Below are positions 8,985 to 16,977 of a stretch of 31,655 nt of DNA, in pieces. The notes below the pieces were generated by a model. The model saw only the letters and a list, made by a program, of their open reading frames with translations, did not search any database and was not told where the DNA came from. The number at the start of each line of letters is the position of its first letter. The stretch's first letter is position 1. The stretch is from a virus. The translations under genes and the position numbers were made by a program. The stretch is taken from positions 1 through 31,655 of the IMG/VR virus record IMGVR_UViG_3300006923_000085; one strand, given 5' to 3'.

Positions 8985-9515
8985 TTATTTTGTAGTTGTT
9001 TTATCGACAGTTGTTTCAGTAGCCGGTGCTTTCTTTCTAGCTCTTGGCTTTACTTCTGGTGAAACCTCACTAACTTCAAATGGAAAATCATCAGAATTTT
9101 TAGGGTTTCTAAAAATAACCTTTGTAGGAACAATCACATTCCTCTTGATAATCTCCATCTTTGCATCAATATCGTCGTGAAATCTATCAATATAAATAAT
9201 GCTTGCTTTCACAATATTTTCTTCAAAGCGCCTATCCAATTCACCAAATTCAACTGATGTATTAAAAAGATTGCTTGCTTTTAATGACTCTTCAGCGCTT
9301 GGGCTAAAAGTATCATTATTATCATCAATGGAAATAACTTTGATAGAATCAGACTTTTGAGCAGCGGCGTCAGCAAGTTTTAACGTAGCTTGTCCCGCAT
9401 AAGTACCAACCTCTAAAATATTAGTAGTATTTTTATTTATCATATCTTTAATTAAACCATAAAGAGCATCTGCTGCATTATCGGATAACTGTTTAAAACG
9501 ATTAAGGTAATTCAT
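8985..9515 (-). CDS. Class I SAM-dependent methyltransferase-like protein
   Basis: A 176-residue soluble protein whose first 125 residues have a Rossmann-type methyltransferase layout. Motif I is ILEVGTYAGQATLKLA (acidic E35, glycines G37 and G41), the second strand ends in the acidic ISIDD (D64, D65), and the fourth strand is SIIYIDRFHDD with D110 and H113, like the 'iDGxH' motif of the Methyltransf_24 group. The last 35 residues are a Lys/Thr/Ala/Pro-rich tail, probably disordered. It has one of the strongest ribosome binding sites here (GGAGGT). It sits between the wedge and adhesin genes. The substrate is unknown: a virion protein, a glycan or a host molecule are all open. It could also be a non-catalytic relative, because the G of 'DGxH' is R here. 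Confidence 0.6.
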   Translation of the reverse strand: MNYLNRFKQLSDNAADALYGLIKDMINKNTTNILEVGTYAGQATLKLADAAAQKSDSIKVISIDDNNDTFSPSAEESLKASNLFNTSVEFGELDRRFEENIVKASIIYIDRFHDDIDAKMEIIKRNVIVPTKVIFRNPKNSDDFPFEVSEVSPEVKPRARKKAPATETTVDKTTTK

Positions 9516-9531
9516 CTATCTATACCTCCGA

Positions 9532-12500
9532 TTAAGATTGTAATGTTGTGCCACCTTGTTCTTGAATTTGTCTAATTATTTCTGTATCCTTCGTAGAGTC
9601 CGAATTAATACCTACTCTAAATATCGTTGTTTCATTATTAAAAAGATTTGTTATACGTATAGGTACAATACCTATTGAGCCTGATACAGTTCTATCGACT
9701 ATACTTTGAGAAACGCGATCTTCACCAGTTAAAGCTCGAATCCCATCCGATAATCTTAATTCAAACTCGACATTACCAGTTTCTAAGTTAGTAGTAAAAC
9801 TTACATCTTTTTCTTTTATTGTTCTACCTCTACCTTCAGCTATACTCCCCACTGTAGCTTCAAAATAATTATCACCATTGCCAGAAGTAGGGAAGTCGAA
9901 TCTTAACGCAGGCGCTTCAGTTTTAAAAACATTACCTCGCGCTAACATTCTTACACTACCTTTTATAACTGCACCAATATTAGTAGATATAGGGGCGGCA
10001 GTTGGTGAAATAAGCAATGCATCTGTAGTTAATTCTACGGCAGCCGCTGCAGCAGCCGATGGCTTTATTGTTAGTGGTAAGGCTCTACCTATTCTTGTCG
10101 GTAAAAAACGAGGAACATTAGTAGAGCTTTGAACACTTAACGCTGTAACATTTCTTACTGTTGTAACACTATTATCTAAAAATTCTTGTACGCCGTTGTG
10201 ATATTGATAACCTTGAAAATCAGCAGTTGTAGCAGCTGAGGCGATTAACGTAGAATCATTTCCACTATTACTCCCTTGAGTAGATAAGTTGCCAGGACTA
10301 TAATGATTATTAACAGTAAAGGCTGTAACAGCAATATCAATTAAACTTGGCACTTGATTGTTTGGAGTTTTACCTTCATCATAAGAAATAACGCCGCGAT
10401 CGCCACTCATGGTAGGTGCTCCGACATAACCTGTCCCAGTTGACTCCCTCAACCCAAAAGTTCTCTTCATTTTTGGACGTTCTAAGAGGTGGTTTTCGAC
10501 GAACACACCTTCAGCTACTGTACCTGACTTAGCAGGTATGAACTGTTTTATAAAGGTAAAAATACCCCCAAAAGTATCGTTAAAATTAGCTACAGATTTA
10601 ACATAGGCATTGAGATCAGTCACACTTGTAGTGTTTCCACTAGCGCCACTTATAGTGCTCCCTAACACTCCTCCACCCGATCTTATTCTATCCCAAGCTG
10701 TAGAAGATTGTGTAGCAAATGTAGCTGAAGGAGCTAATCCCATTTGTGCTGTTACATCATGCCATTGTTCAACAAAAGGCCCTGTATATTCTTTTCTAAA
10801 TAAATCTTCCGGATCACCCATTGTACCCGCGATATCTAAGTTTTGATAAAAATTACGAATAGCATTGTTAAGAACATTTATAGGGCTTAATGCATAACTA
10901 ACATAGCCTACATCTAAAATCCTATCTATATCTGTACCTTGAGTAATTTTATCATTATCAGGTGATAATCCAACAGGTGAGTAATTAGCTATTTTCTTTT
11001 GATTTTCAAAAACTCTATAATGTTTAGCGCTTAATCCACCAAAACTGACAGGATGCGCAGTATTACTAGCTGTGGTAGAATCTACTATAAAGTTATAAGA
11101 AGCTGCCGACCCAGTTAATACCACATTTTCTCTTAATTTATAATGAGCAGATAAACTAGAGAAGTTAGCTTTATTTGTAATACCTACTGTATTTATACTT
11201 CCCGTAGAATTTTGAAATGATACTGATTCAAAATTTCTTGCATGTTCATATAAATCTTCTGTTTGCAGAGCGACATCATGCCAAGCTCTTACTTCATGCA
11301 TATAGCCTGTAAAGGAACCAGAAGCAGGAAAATAAGCAGGGAATTGTGAATAATTAGTGCCCCCTACAGAATTAGTACCGACACCACCAGTAGAAGAGAA
11401 GTTAATTCGCGCTACATCATAGTGAGCCGTTGATCCAGAAGACCAAGATACTATATCATTACCCCCTGTAGGAGATGCTGATAGAGCCATTGTCCATACT
11501 CTTAATGTATCACCAGAACGAGATGCTATTACATTTACAAAATTATTGGCACTACCGCCACCCTTAACCCAACCAGACATCGAAGTTAAATCAGTAATGG
11601 CAGACATAGAAGCAGTCGTAGTAGATTTAAAAGCCGCTCTTCCACTTGCATCCATATCAATAGTATACATCGGATGCTTTAATAAAGTCATCGAACTATG
11701 ATCGGCCGTTGCAGATACTCGCATTTCAATAGTAAAATTTGTAGAAGCTGGAAAATCAAAAGCTAACGCTGAACCTGTAGTTGCATCTGCAGTAGTTTGA
11801 ATAAAAGCATCACCTGAAGTATAAAAAGCTGGAAAATCAACCTCTTCAATGACTCTCACACTAGAAGGTTTATGAAAGGCAGAGTATTCATTATATTTTA
11901 CATAATTGTGATCAACTCCGTATATCCTATTTATTGCTTCAGCAGCTTCTTTTGTACCCTTTGTCTTTAAAAGATAATTAATATTATTGAGAATCTTATT
12001 CCATATCTCATAAGTTATTTCTTGAGTCGTTGCTCCAGAAGTAGATTGAGTCAAATACTTTTGGAAATCACTATTTGTAGCCACCCCATATAAATTAATA
12101 CCAAACTCAGCTGCTAATGATGGTAAAAATTTATTTGGTACTCTATTATATTTGTCGTAGCTTATTCGTTTAACATTAGCTATTTGGTTAATAAAAGTTT
12201 TTATTTCATCATACTCATCACCCATCGCAGCTAATGTTTTTTCTAATATTGCATCTTCATCACCAGAAAATAATATTTGTGGCAATAAATTCTTAAGTTC
12301 TGGACCGCGAGTAATTCGTGTTTCAGCCGTAGAAGGAAACTCTATTATAGCTCTACGTGCTGTAGAACGCTTCAGGCCATCTGGACTTGTATCTATAGTG
12401 AGGTATTCTGCTGTGCCTGCAGTCCTATCTACAATATTTGTATTTGTTTCTTCAAAGTTAACAGCCCTAGAAGAAACTGAAGCAACTAATGCTGTTTGAG

Positions 12501-12954
12501 ACCCAGTTACACTGTTTGTAGCGCCCCTAATAATATGCACCAGAGGAACTGTATCCCCATCTTGATTAGTGGCATTCATCGTAACATTAGGCTCTGCATT
12601 TGGATTAGCAGACTTAGAACCGGTTATAGCTAATTTATCTAGTAACCATAAATCAAACCCAGTTGATTTCTTTTTAAACTCATCTACTTTAAAAATATTT
12701 TCAGCACATAAAGAAGAAACATCTGTACCGCTGGCACCAATAGGATATTCATTAACTATTCTATCAAAAGAAGTATTAAATAATCTTACAGCGTCAGTAA
12801 AAAATACATGCTGAGAAAAATCACCATAGTCAATAAGAGGAATTACCTTACTATCTCTTCCTGTAAGACTAAGACTTATAAGCTCACCACTAGAGCTGCC
12901 AACTGCTGATAAAGATGCTACTAATGTTTCATATGAAAATCCAGAATCTGCCAT
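9532..12954 (-). CDS. Baseplate wedge / tail protein I-like protein with inserted LamG domain (gp7-like)
   Basis: A 1140-residue protein. Residues about 218-350 follow the pattern of P2 gpI and T4-type wedge proteins: LLPQILFSGDEDAILEKTLA, a helix with DEYDEIKTFINQI, and INYLLKTKGTKEAAEAINRI followed by YGVD. Residues about 375-610 are a LamG/concanavalin-like insert (FTIEMRVSATADHSSMTLLK, FTGYMHEVRAWHDVALQTED). Residues about 710-830 hold GTMGDPEDLFRKEYTGPFVE and GVFVENHLLERPKMKR, motifs common in large wedge proteins of marine phages. The C-terminus is a beta-rich region ending in an interaction-type domain. Thus the wedge frame and a glycan-binding-like domain are in one chain, probably linking baseplate to adhesins. 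The start has AGGA upstream of ATG. Confidence 0.7.
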   Translation of the reverse strand: MADSGFSYETLVASLSAVGSSSGELISLSLTGRDSKVIPLIDYGDFSQHVFFTDAVRLFNTSFDRIVNEYPIGASGTDVSSLCAENIFKVDEFKKKSTGFDLWLLDKLAITGSKSANPNAEPNVTMNATNQDGDTVPLVHIIRGATNSVTGSQTALVASVSSRAVNFEETNTNIVDRTAGTAEYLTIDTSPDGLKRSTARRAIIEFPSTAETRITRGPELKNLLPQILFSGDEDAILEKTLAAMGDEYDEIKTFINQIANVKRISYDKYNRVPNKFLPSLAAEFGINLYGVATNSDFQKYLTQSTSGATTQEITYEIWNKILNNINYLLKTKGTKEAAEAINRIYGVDHNYVKYNEYSAFHKPSSVRVIEEVDFPAFYTSGDAFIQTTADATTGSALAFDFPASTNFTIEMRVSATADHSSMTLLKHPMYTIDMDASGRAAFKSTTTASMSAITDLTSMSGWVKGGGSANNFVNVIASRSGDTLRVWTMALSASPTGGNDIVSWSSGSTAHYDVARINFSSTGGVGTNSVGGTNYSQFPAYFPASGSFTGYMHEVRAWHDVALQTEDLYEHARNFESVSFQNSTGSINTVGITNKANFSSLSAHYKLRENVVLTGSAASYNFIVDSTTASNTAHPVSFGGLSAKHYRVFENQKKIANYSPVGLSPDNDKITQGTDIDRILDVGYVSYALSPINVLNNAIRNFYQNLDIAGTMGDPEDLFRKEYTGPFVEQWHDVTAQMGLAPSATFATQSSTAWDRIRSGGGVLGSTISGASGNTTSVTDLNAYVKSVANFNDTFGGIFTFIKQFIPAKSGTVAEGVFVENHLLERPKMKRTFGLRESTGTGYVGAPTMSGDRGVISYDEGKTPNNQVPSLIDIAVTAFTVNNHYSPGNLSTQGSNSGNDSTLIASAATTADFQGYQYHNGVQEFLDNSVTTVRNVTALSVQSSTNVPRFLPTRIGRALPLTIKPSAAAAAAVELTTDALLISPTAAPISTNIGAVIKGSVRMLARGNVFKTEAPALRFDFPTSGNGDNYFEATVGSIAEGRGRTIKEKDVSFTTNLETGNVEFELRLSDGIRALTGEDRVSQSIVDRTVSGSIGIVPIRITNLFNNETTIFRVGINSDSTKDTEIIRQIQEQGGTTLQS

Positions 12955-12964
12955 TTAAAGTTTC

Positions 12965-14572
12965 CTATAGAAGACCATAATCATAATTAGCATCACGGGT
13001 TCGTTTAGCCATAGAAGATGGGTTTGTATCTTCTGTATTATAAGATTCACCAACCACAAAACCCCACCTATCGGGGAAATCATAATAGAAGGTGTCGCCG
13101 CGCACTTCTAATTCCATATACACCTTATACGGTATGCCCACATATAAAAGATTAGTATCTAAATCAAAGAAATTACCCTCAGAATCATAAGAGATATCAA
13201 AGTTTTGTATTTCTATATCATCTGTATATTTCTCTCTAATCTGAATCTTACCCGCCTTAACAGTAAAGTTATTAGCGGCGGTGCTACTACCTGTAACACT
13301 TTTTAAAGAAGTAGTTCTATCTTTTATATTAACCCTAATACGTTGAGTAGTTCCAGGCTGAAACTTCGGAACCAAATTACTAAGTGTAATTTGATAATTA
13401 GCAGTGGTATAATTGCTATGTCCCGACGTAGGTAATATACAACTAAACGCAAATGAATCAGTCCTATATTCGCCAGCAGTTGTAACTGTCCAACTATCTG
13501 TAAAAGAAGTTGCGCTAGACAAACCAATATTTATCCCTGTCAAACCAGCAGCCGCAGTTTCAGTGCCAGCATCACCTACATTGATTTTATATATACCTTT
13601 TGATGCGCGTGCTGCTGAAACCGCAATACCTAAATAAATTCCTGTGCTACCTGCGACTGTTGTGTTACCATCTGCACTCAAAGTTACATGACCTGGAAAT
13701 GGCCCTGTGCCATTTAAATCAGTTAATGCGCCGTCAACTACACTATAATAGTATAGAAGACCAGACTTAGAAAACTTAATATTTTTTCTATCATCCTTGA
13801 TAGCGCCTGGCCATTCCAACTGCAGGTAAGGTTGCTTCTGCGTATTTGTTTCACGACTATAAAACTTTTTAGAATAAAAGTTTGTTGCTGATACTGATGT
13901 ATCAACGCCAGCTGCAGTGGCCTCAGTTGCATCTTTACATTCTTGAGCATTTGACATTCTAAAAAGAAAGCCATGATCTGCAGATCCACCATTAGCAATA
14001 GAAGTTCCTGTAGCGTAATTAAGAAAAGCCTTGAAATAATCAGTAACATCTATTTTAAGGTTTTCTTCACCATTAACAAAACTTGCTGAACCGGAATTAG
14101 AATCATAAACTTCAGTCGCGTAACCCAAATAATTATTGGCACCTGTTTGACCTGCATTACTATCTGTTTTCCATGCAACTAAATTTGTGGCTGATAATGC
14201 ATTAGCAAAACCTGTGTTACTAAAGTTATCATTATCTAACCCACGACCTTCAATCCAATTTGATGTAAGAGGAAAACTCCATATATCAAAATTTTCTGGC
14301 ACCGTATCAGTAGATGGCGTATTAAACATATAAATGTAAGCAGATACAGTTGAATCGGTTCTTGGGTCGGGATACTTACCAGTACTTACAATACCAGCAC
14401 TTAGAGAAGTAAGACCAAACTTAACCAACATTCTTGCCCACTCTTTTCTATCATCACGGCGATCATTAACTTTATTCCACACCTCTAATACTGGTGTTAA
14501 ACCAAAATTAGCAGTAACAGAATATTCCGTAATCCAAGTATCTATTTTTGAAAATGCTCTTGCGTAGCTCAT
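12965..14572 (-). CDS. Virion structural protein with DNRLRE-like module
   Basis: A 535-residue protein placed between the gp6-like and gpI/gp7-like genes. Residues about 65-260 resemble a DNRLRE (disaggregatase-related) beta-sandwich: a strand TVSAYIYMFN, then LTSNWIEGRGLDND, later LKIDVTDYFKAFL, GFLFRMSN, and finally KKFYSRETNTQKQPYLQLEW. The final 'F-x-SRE...P-x-L-x-x-x-W' is the typical ending. The rest is beta-rich, rich in Thr, Ser and Gly, and includes a part (about 400-500) with paired strands ending KVYMELEVRGDTFYYDF. In other proteins this fold is a surface or carbohydrate-related module. Here it likely builds a baseplate rim or fibre attachment element. No catalytic motif was seen. 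The start is supported weakly by GAGAGA upstream of ATG. Confidence 0.6.
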   Translation of the reverse strand: MSYARAFSKIDTWITEYSVTANFGLTPVLEVWNKVNDRRDDRKEWARMLVKFGLTSLSAGIVSTGKYPDPRTDSTVSAYIYMFNTPSTDTVPENFDIWSFPLTSNWIEGRGLDNDNFSNTGFANALSATNLVAWKTDSNAGQTGANNYLGYATEVYDSNSGSASFVNGEENLKIDVTDYFKAFLNYATGTSIANGGSADHGFLFRMSNAQECKDATEATAAGVDTSVSATNFYSKKFYSRETNTQKQPYLQLEWPGAIKDDRKNIKFSKSGLLYYYSVVDGALTDLNGTGPFPGHVTLSADGNTTVAGSTGIYLGIAVSAARASKGIYKINVGDAGTETAAAGLTGINIGLSSATSFTDSWTVTTAGEYRTDSFAFSCILPTSGHSNYTTANYQITLSNLVPKFQPGTTQRIRVNIKDRTTSLKSVTGSSTAANNFTVKAGKIQIREKYTDDIEIQNFDISYDSEGNFFDLDTNLLYVGIPYKVYMELEVRGDTFYYDFPDRWGFVVGESYNTEDTNPSSMAKRTRDANYDYGLL

Positions 14573-14584
14573 TTTATTCTCTCA

Positions 14585-16429
14585 TTAATATCCGGCGTCG
14601 GTAGTTCCAGCACCTTGAAGATTTGCTGTAGATTGATCAGCGGTTCGGCCTATAATATCAAAGTTAGGATATTTTAACTCCCATACTGCGTCAACGGGGA
14701 ACTTTAAAATGCCACTACTAGTGTTGGCATTAATATTAAGTTCTGTACCTGAATAAGTTCTAGTTCCAACAGTAGTGGTTTTATTAATTATTTTTAGCTC
14801 TGGAATTGATCTAACTTTTTGCAATGATTGCAGCCGAGCTTGGATATCGGGTATAACAATACTATCATTAAAATTAGTGCGAGCAGTATCAAACACTCTT
14901 TGTAGCACTAAAATACACTCCATAAGAGCTTCTTGTGCATTAGCATTTGACTGAGGAACAATTGTAAAATTAACCCCAATATTAATTATACGTCCATTAG
15001 TTAATTTTATTGTATCAGAAAAGGATTTAAAATTTTTAATATATGTTTCTATATTATTTTTTATCACATCTGAGGATAGTGTTAACTGTTTCTGATTATT
15101 TCTCGTTACTAAAAACAACTCAACACCCATACTATTGTTCGGATCTTTTCTTACAAGACTTCTAAACACACTTCCAAACTGCGAAGGCATAGACATTATT
15201 CTGGCTTGATAATCTTGTAAAGTTACGCATCGTAATTGTGACCCCATATTATATACAGCATTCTCTCTAATAGATGAAATTGTTTCTGCTTGCTCACCAC
15301 CAGAAGCTTGATCACCATTAGAGCAAGCTATAGTATTAGTAATGTTTGTTACTACAGTAGCTGACACCGACTGCAAATTAGGCGTTGCAAATACTAAATC
15401 TTTATTTATTATTCTTGTTAAAGTGCCCGCACCTACATTAGTGACCACCCCTCCCCCTGATCTATAATTTATAGTTATATCAGTGTTTTGAGGAGCTACA
15501 CCAAGTGATTTAGTCTTTAAAAAATTAGTGGAATCAATCGCTGCTGGCGCGAAGCCTGAAGGAGATCCACGTAATGTTGGAGGTAAAACAAAATCATTAG
15601 GATTTGGAATAACATCGGCATCAGCCTCCATTAATACTCCAGGCCCAAATCTTATAGAAGTTAATCCAGTAGGGTCGCGTTCCACTACATATCTTTTTGG
15701 AACTCTTTTTAATTTCATAACATATCCAGCATCACCTGAACCACTACCTGTATTAACGTCACCTATAAAAATAGTATCTCTAGCTAAACTATCAACTTCA
15801 TAATACTCACTTCCATCAGATGCAGAAACAGACATTACTTCATTAATATTAGAGTCGGGCAAAGTAATTTTTAAAAACTTTACTGGGTCATTAGCCCTAT
15901 ATTTAAAAATCTTTGAAATTCCTGCAACCGCAGAAACGCCTGACACACTTACTGTAGTAGTGGCACCTGCAGTTTGTATTATTCTATTCGATGGACTTGA
16001 AAAATTTACATCACTTAAAGTTTCAAACGATACTATAGGGTCATAATTAGTTAAAACAGTTGCGCCTTTTTTTAAAGTAAACAAAGTTTCTGCAGATGTT
16101 GTATTACTAAAATCAGCAGATACTGCAAGATTTACTACGGCTGGTGTGGAATTTTTAGGCTTATATCCAAAATTCTGAGCCAATGAAACTATATTTTTTA
16201 ATTCTACAGCACGATTTATATATGCCTCATTTACTTGTCGATCAACATTAAAGCTTAGAATATCGCCCACATAAGCGATTAACTCTAATAGAGCCATGCC
16301 TCCAGATGCATCATTAAAATCGCGCCAATCACTAGGAAAGTGTCTTTTAACATAATCCATAAGGTCAGATTTAATAGAATCAAAATCTTTGGATAAATAA
16401 TTAATATCTCTATTTGAAGTTATAGGCAT
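14585..16429 (-). CDS. Baseplate wedge protein gp6/gpJ-like (Baseplate_J family)
   Basis: A 614-residue wedge protein. The N-terminus (SKDFDSIKSDLMDYVKRHFP, then GGMALLELIAYVGDILSFNV and the Asp/Arg-rich helix after it) and the central block (about 380-430: ISSIRENAVYNMGSQLRCVT, LQDYQARIMSMPSQFGSVFR) are characteristic of the T4 gp6 / P2 gpJ Baseplate_J family. The C-terminal block SFSDTIKLTNGRIINIGVNF also fits gp6 of T4-like phages. Two copies of gp6 per wedge make the inner ring of the baseplate. The length is close to T4 gp6 (660 residues). It follows the gp25-like gene by one base, with GAG just upstream of ATG. Confidence 0.92.
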   Translation of the reverse strand: MPITSNRDINYLSKDFDSIKSDLMDYVKRHFPSDWRDFNDASGGMALLELIAYVGDILSFNVDRQVNEAYINRAVELKNIVSLAQNFGYKPKNSTPAVVNLAVSADFSNTTSAETLFTLKKGATVLTNYDPIVSFETLSDVNFSSPSNRIIQTAGATTTVSVSGVSAVAGISKIFKYRANDPVKFLKITLPDSNINEVMSVSASDGSEYYEVDSLARDTIFIGDVNTGSGSGDAGYVMKLKRVPKRYVVERDPTGLTSIRFGPGVLMEADADVIPNPNDFVLPPTLRGSPSGFAPAAIDSTNFLKTKSLGVAPQNTDITINYRSGGGVVTNVGAGTLTRIINKDLVFATPNLQSVSATVVTNITNTIACSNGDQASGGEQAETISSIRENAVYNMGSQLRCVTLQDYQARIMSMPSQFGSVFRSLVRKDPNNSMGVELFLVTRNNQKQLTLSSDVIKNNIETYIKNFKSFSDTIKLTNGRIINIGVNFTIVPQSNANAQEALMECILVLQRVFDTARTNFNDSIVIPDIQARLQSLQKVRSIPELKIINKTTTVGTRTYSGTELNINANTSSGILKFPVDAVWELKYPNFDIIGRTADQSTANLQGAGTTDAGY

Positions 16430-16430
16430 T

Positions 16431-16964
16431 TTAGCTCTCAGGGTTGTTCAAAGTTATATCAACATTATCAGCTAATGCATTTTGATCAGCTATAACATAA
16501 GACATATTAACTCTTATTTTGTTATTACCTAATGCTGGCTCTTCTTCTTGGGTTATCATACTTATATTACGTATTCTTATATAAGGTAAATATGTTTGTA
16601 CAGCGGTTTCTATTTCTAATCTTATATTTTCAAATGTTTCTTCTCTTGTGGTGGGTTCAAATAGTTGCCCCTGCAGCACAGGTATATGAGTGCCCAACTC
16701 GGCGTGCATTACTCTTTCACCCTTAGTGGTTAAAAGAAGAGTTTTTATATTTTCTCTAACCGCACTAATAGTATCAGTGTTTCCTTGAAAAAACCCTCTC
16801 TCATAAGACTTAAGTGGGAACTTTAAATTGATAGAGTTTACATTTGCAGCATATTTTGCCTTATTAGCAAGAATTTGTTGCCTATCTTGGTCACTAGAAA
16901 CATAACCATCTGGATAAAAAGGATCTATAGTTGTTTCTGAACCCCTAAAATTTTCTCTTGGCAT
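16431..16964 (-). CDS. Baseplate wedge protein gp25/gpW-like
   Basis: A 177-residue baseplate wedge component. Residues about 63-135 match the GPW/gp25 family: TISAVRENIKTLLLTTKGER, then VMHAELGTH, then LFEPTTREETFENIRLEI, then TYLPYIRIRNI. The classical T4 form 'LLtxxGER.xxPdfG..l...LFep' is clearly visible. The N-terminal 60 residues are an extension relative to T4 gp25 (132 residues). In contractile tails gp25 joins the sheath and the wedge core with gp6 and gp53. The gene begins 13 bases after the spike stop with GAGA upstream of ATG, and ends one base before the gp6-like start. Confidence 0.9.
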   Translation of the reverse strand: MPRENFRGSETTIDPFYPDGYVSSDQDRQQILANKAKYAANVNSINLKFPLKSYERGFFQGNTDTISAVRENIKTLLLTTKGERVMHAELGTHIPVLQGQLFEPTTREETFENIRLEIETAVQTYLPYIRIRNISMITQEEEPALGNNKIRVNMSYVIADQNALADNVDITLNNPES

Positions 16965-16977
16965 AATATATTCTCAA

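Noticed and set aside
9878-10132. Plus-strand open frames of 60-96 codons inside wedge, hub and adhesin genes
   Set aside because: All lie inside well-supported minus-strand genes and show composition dictated by the opposite strand.
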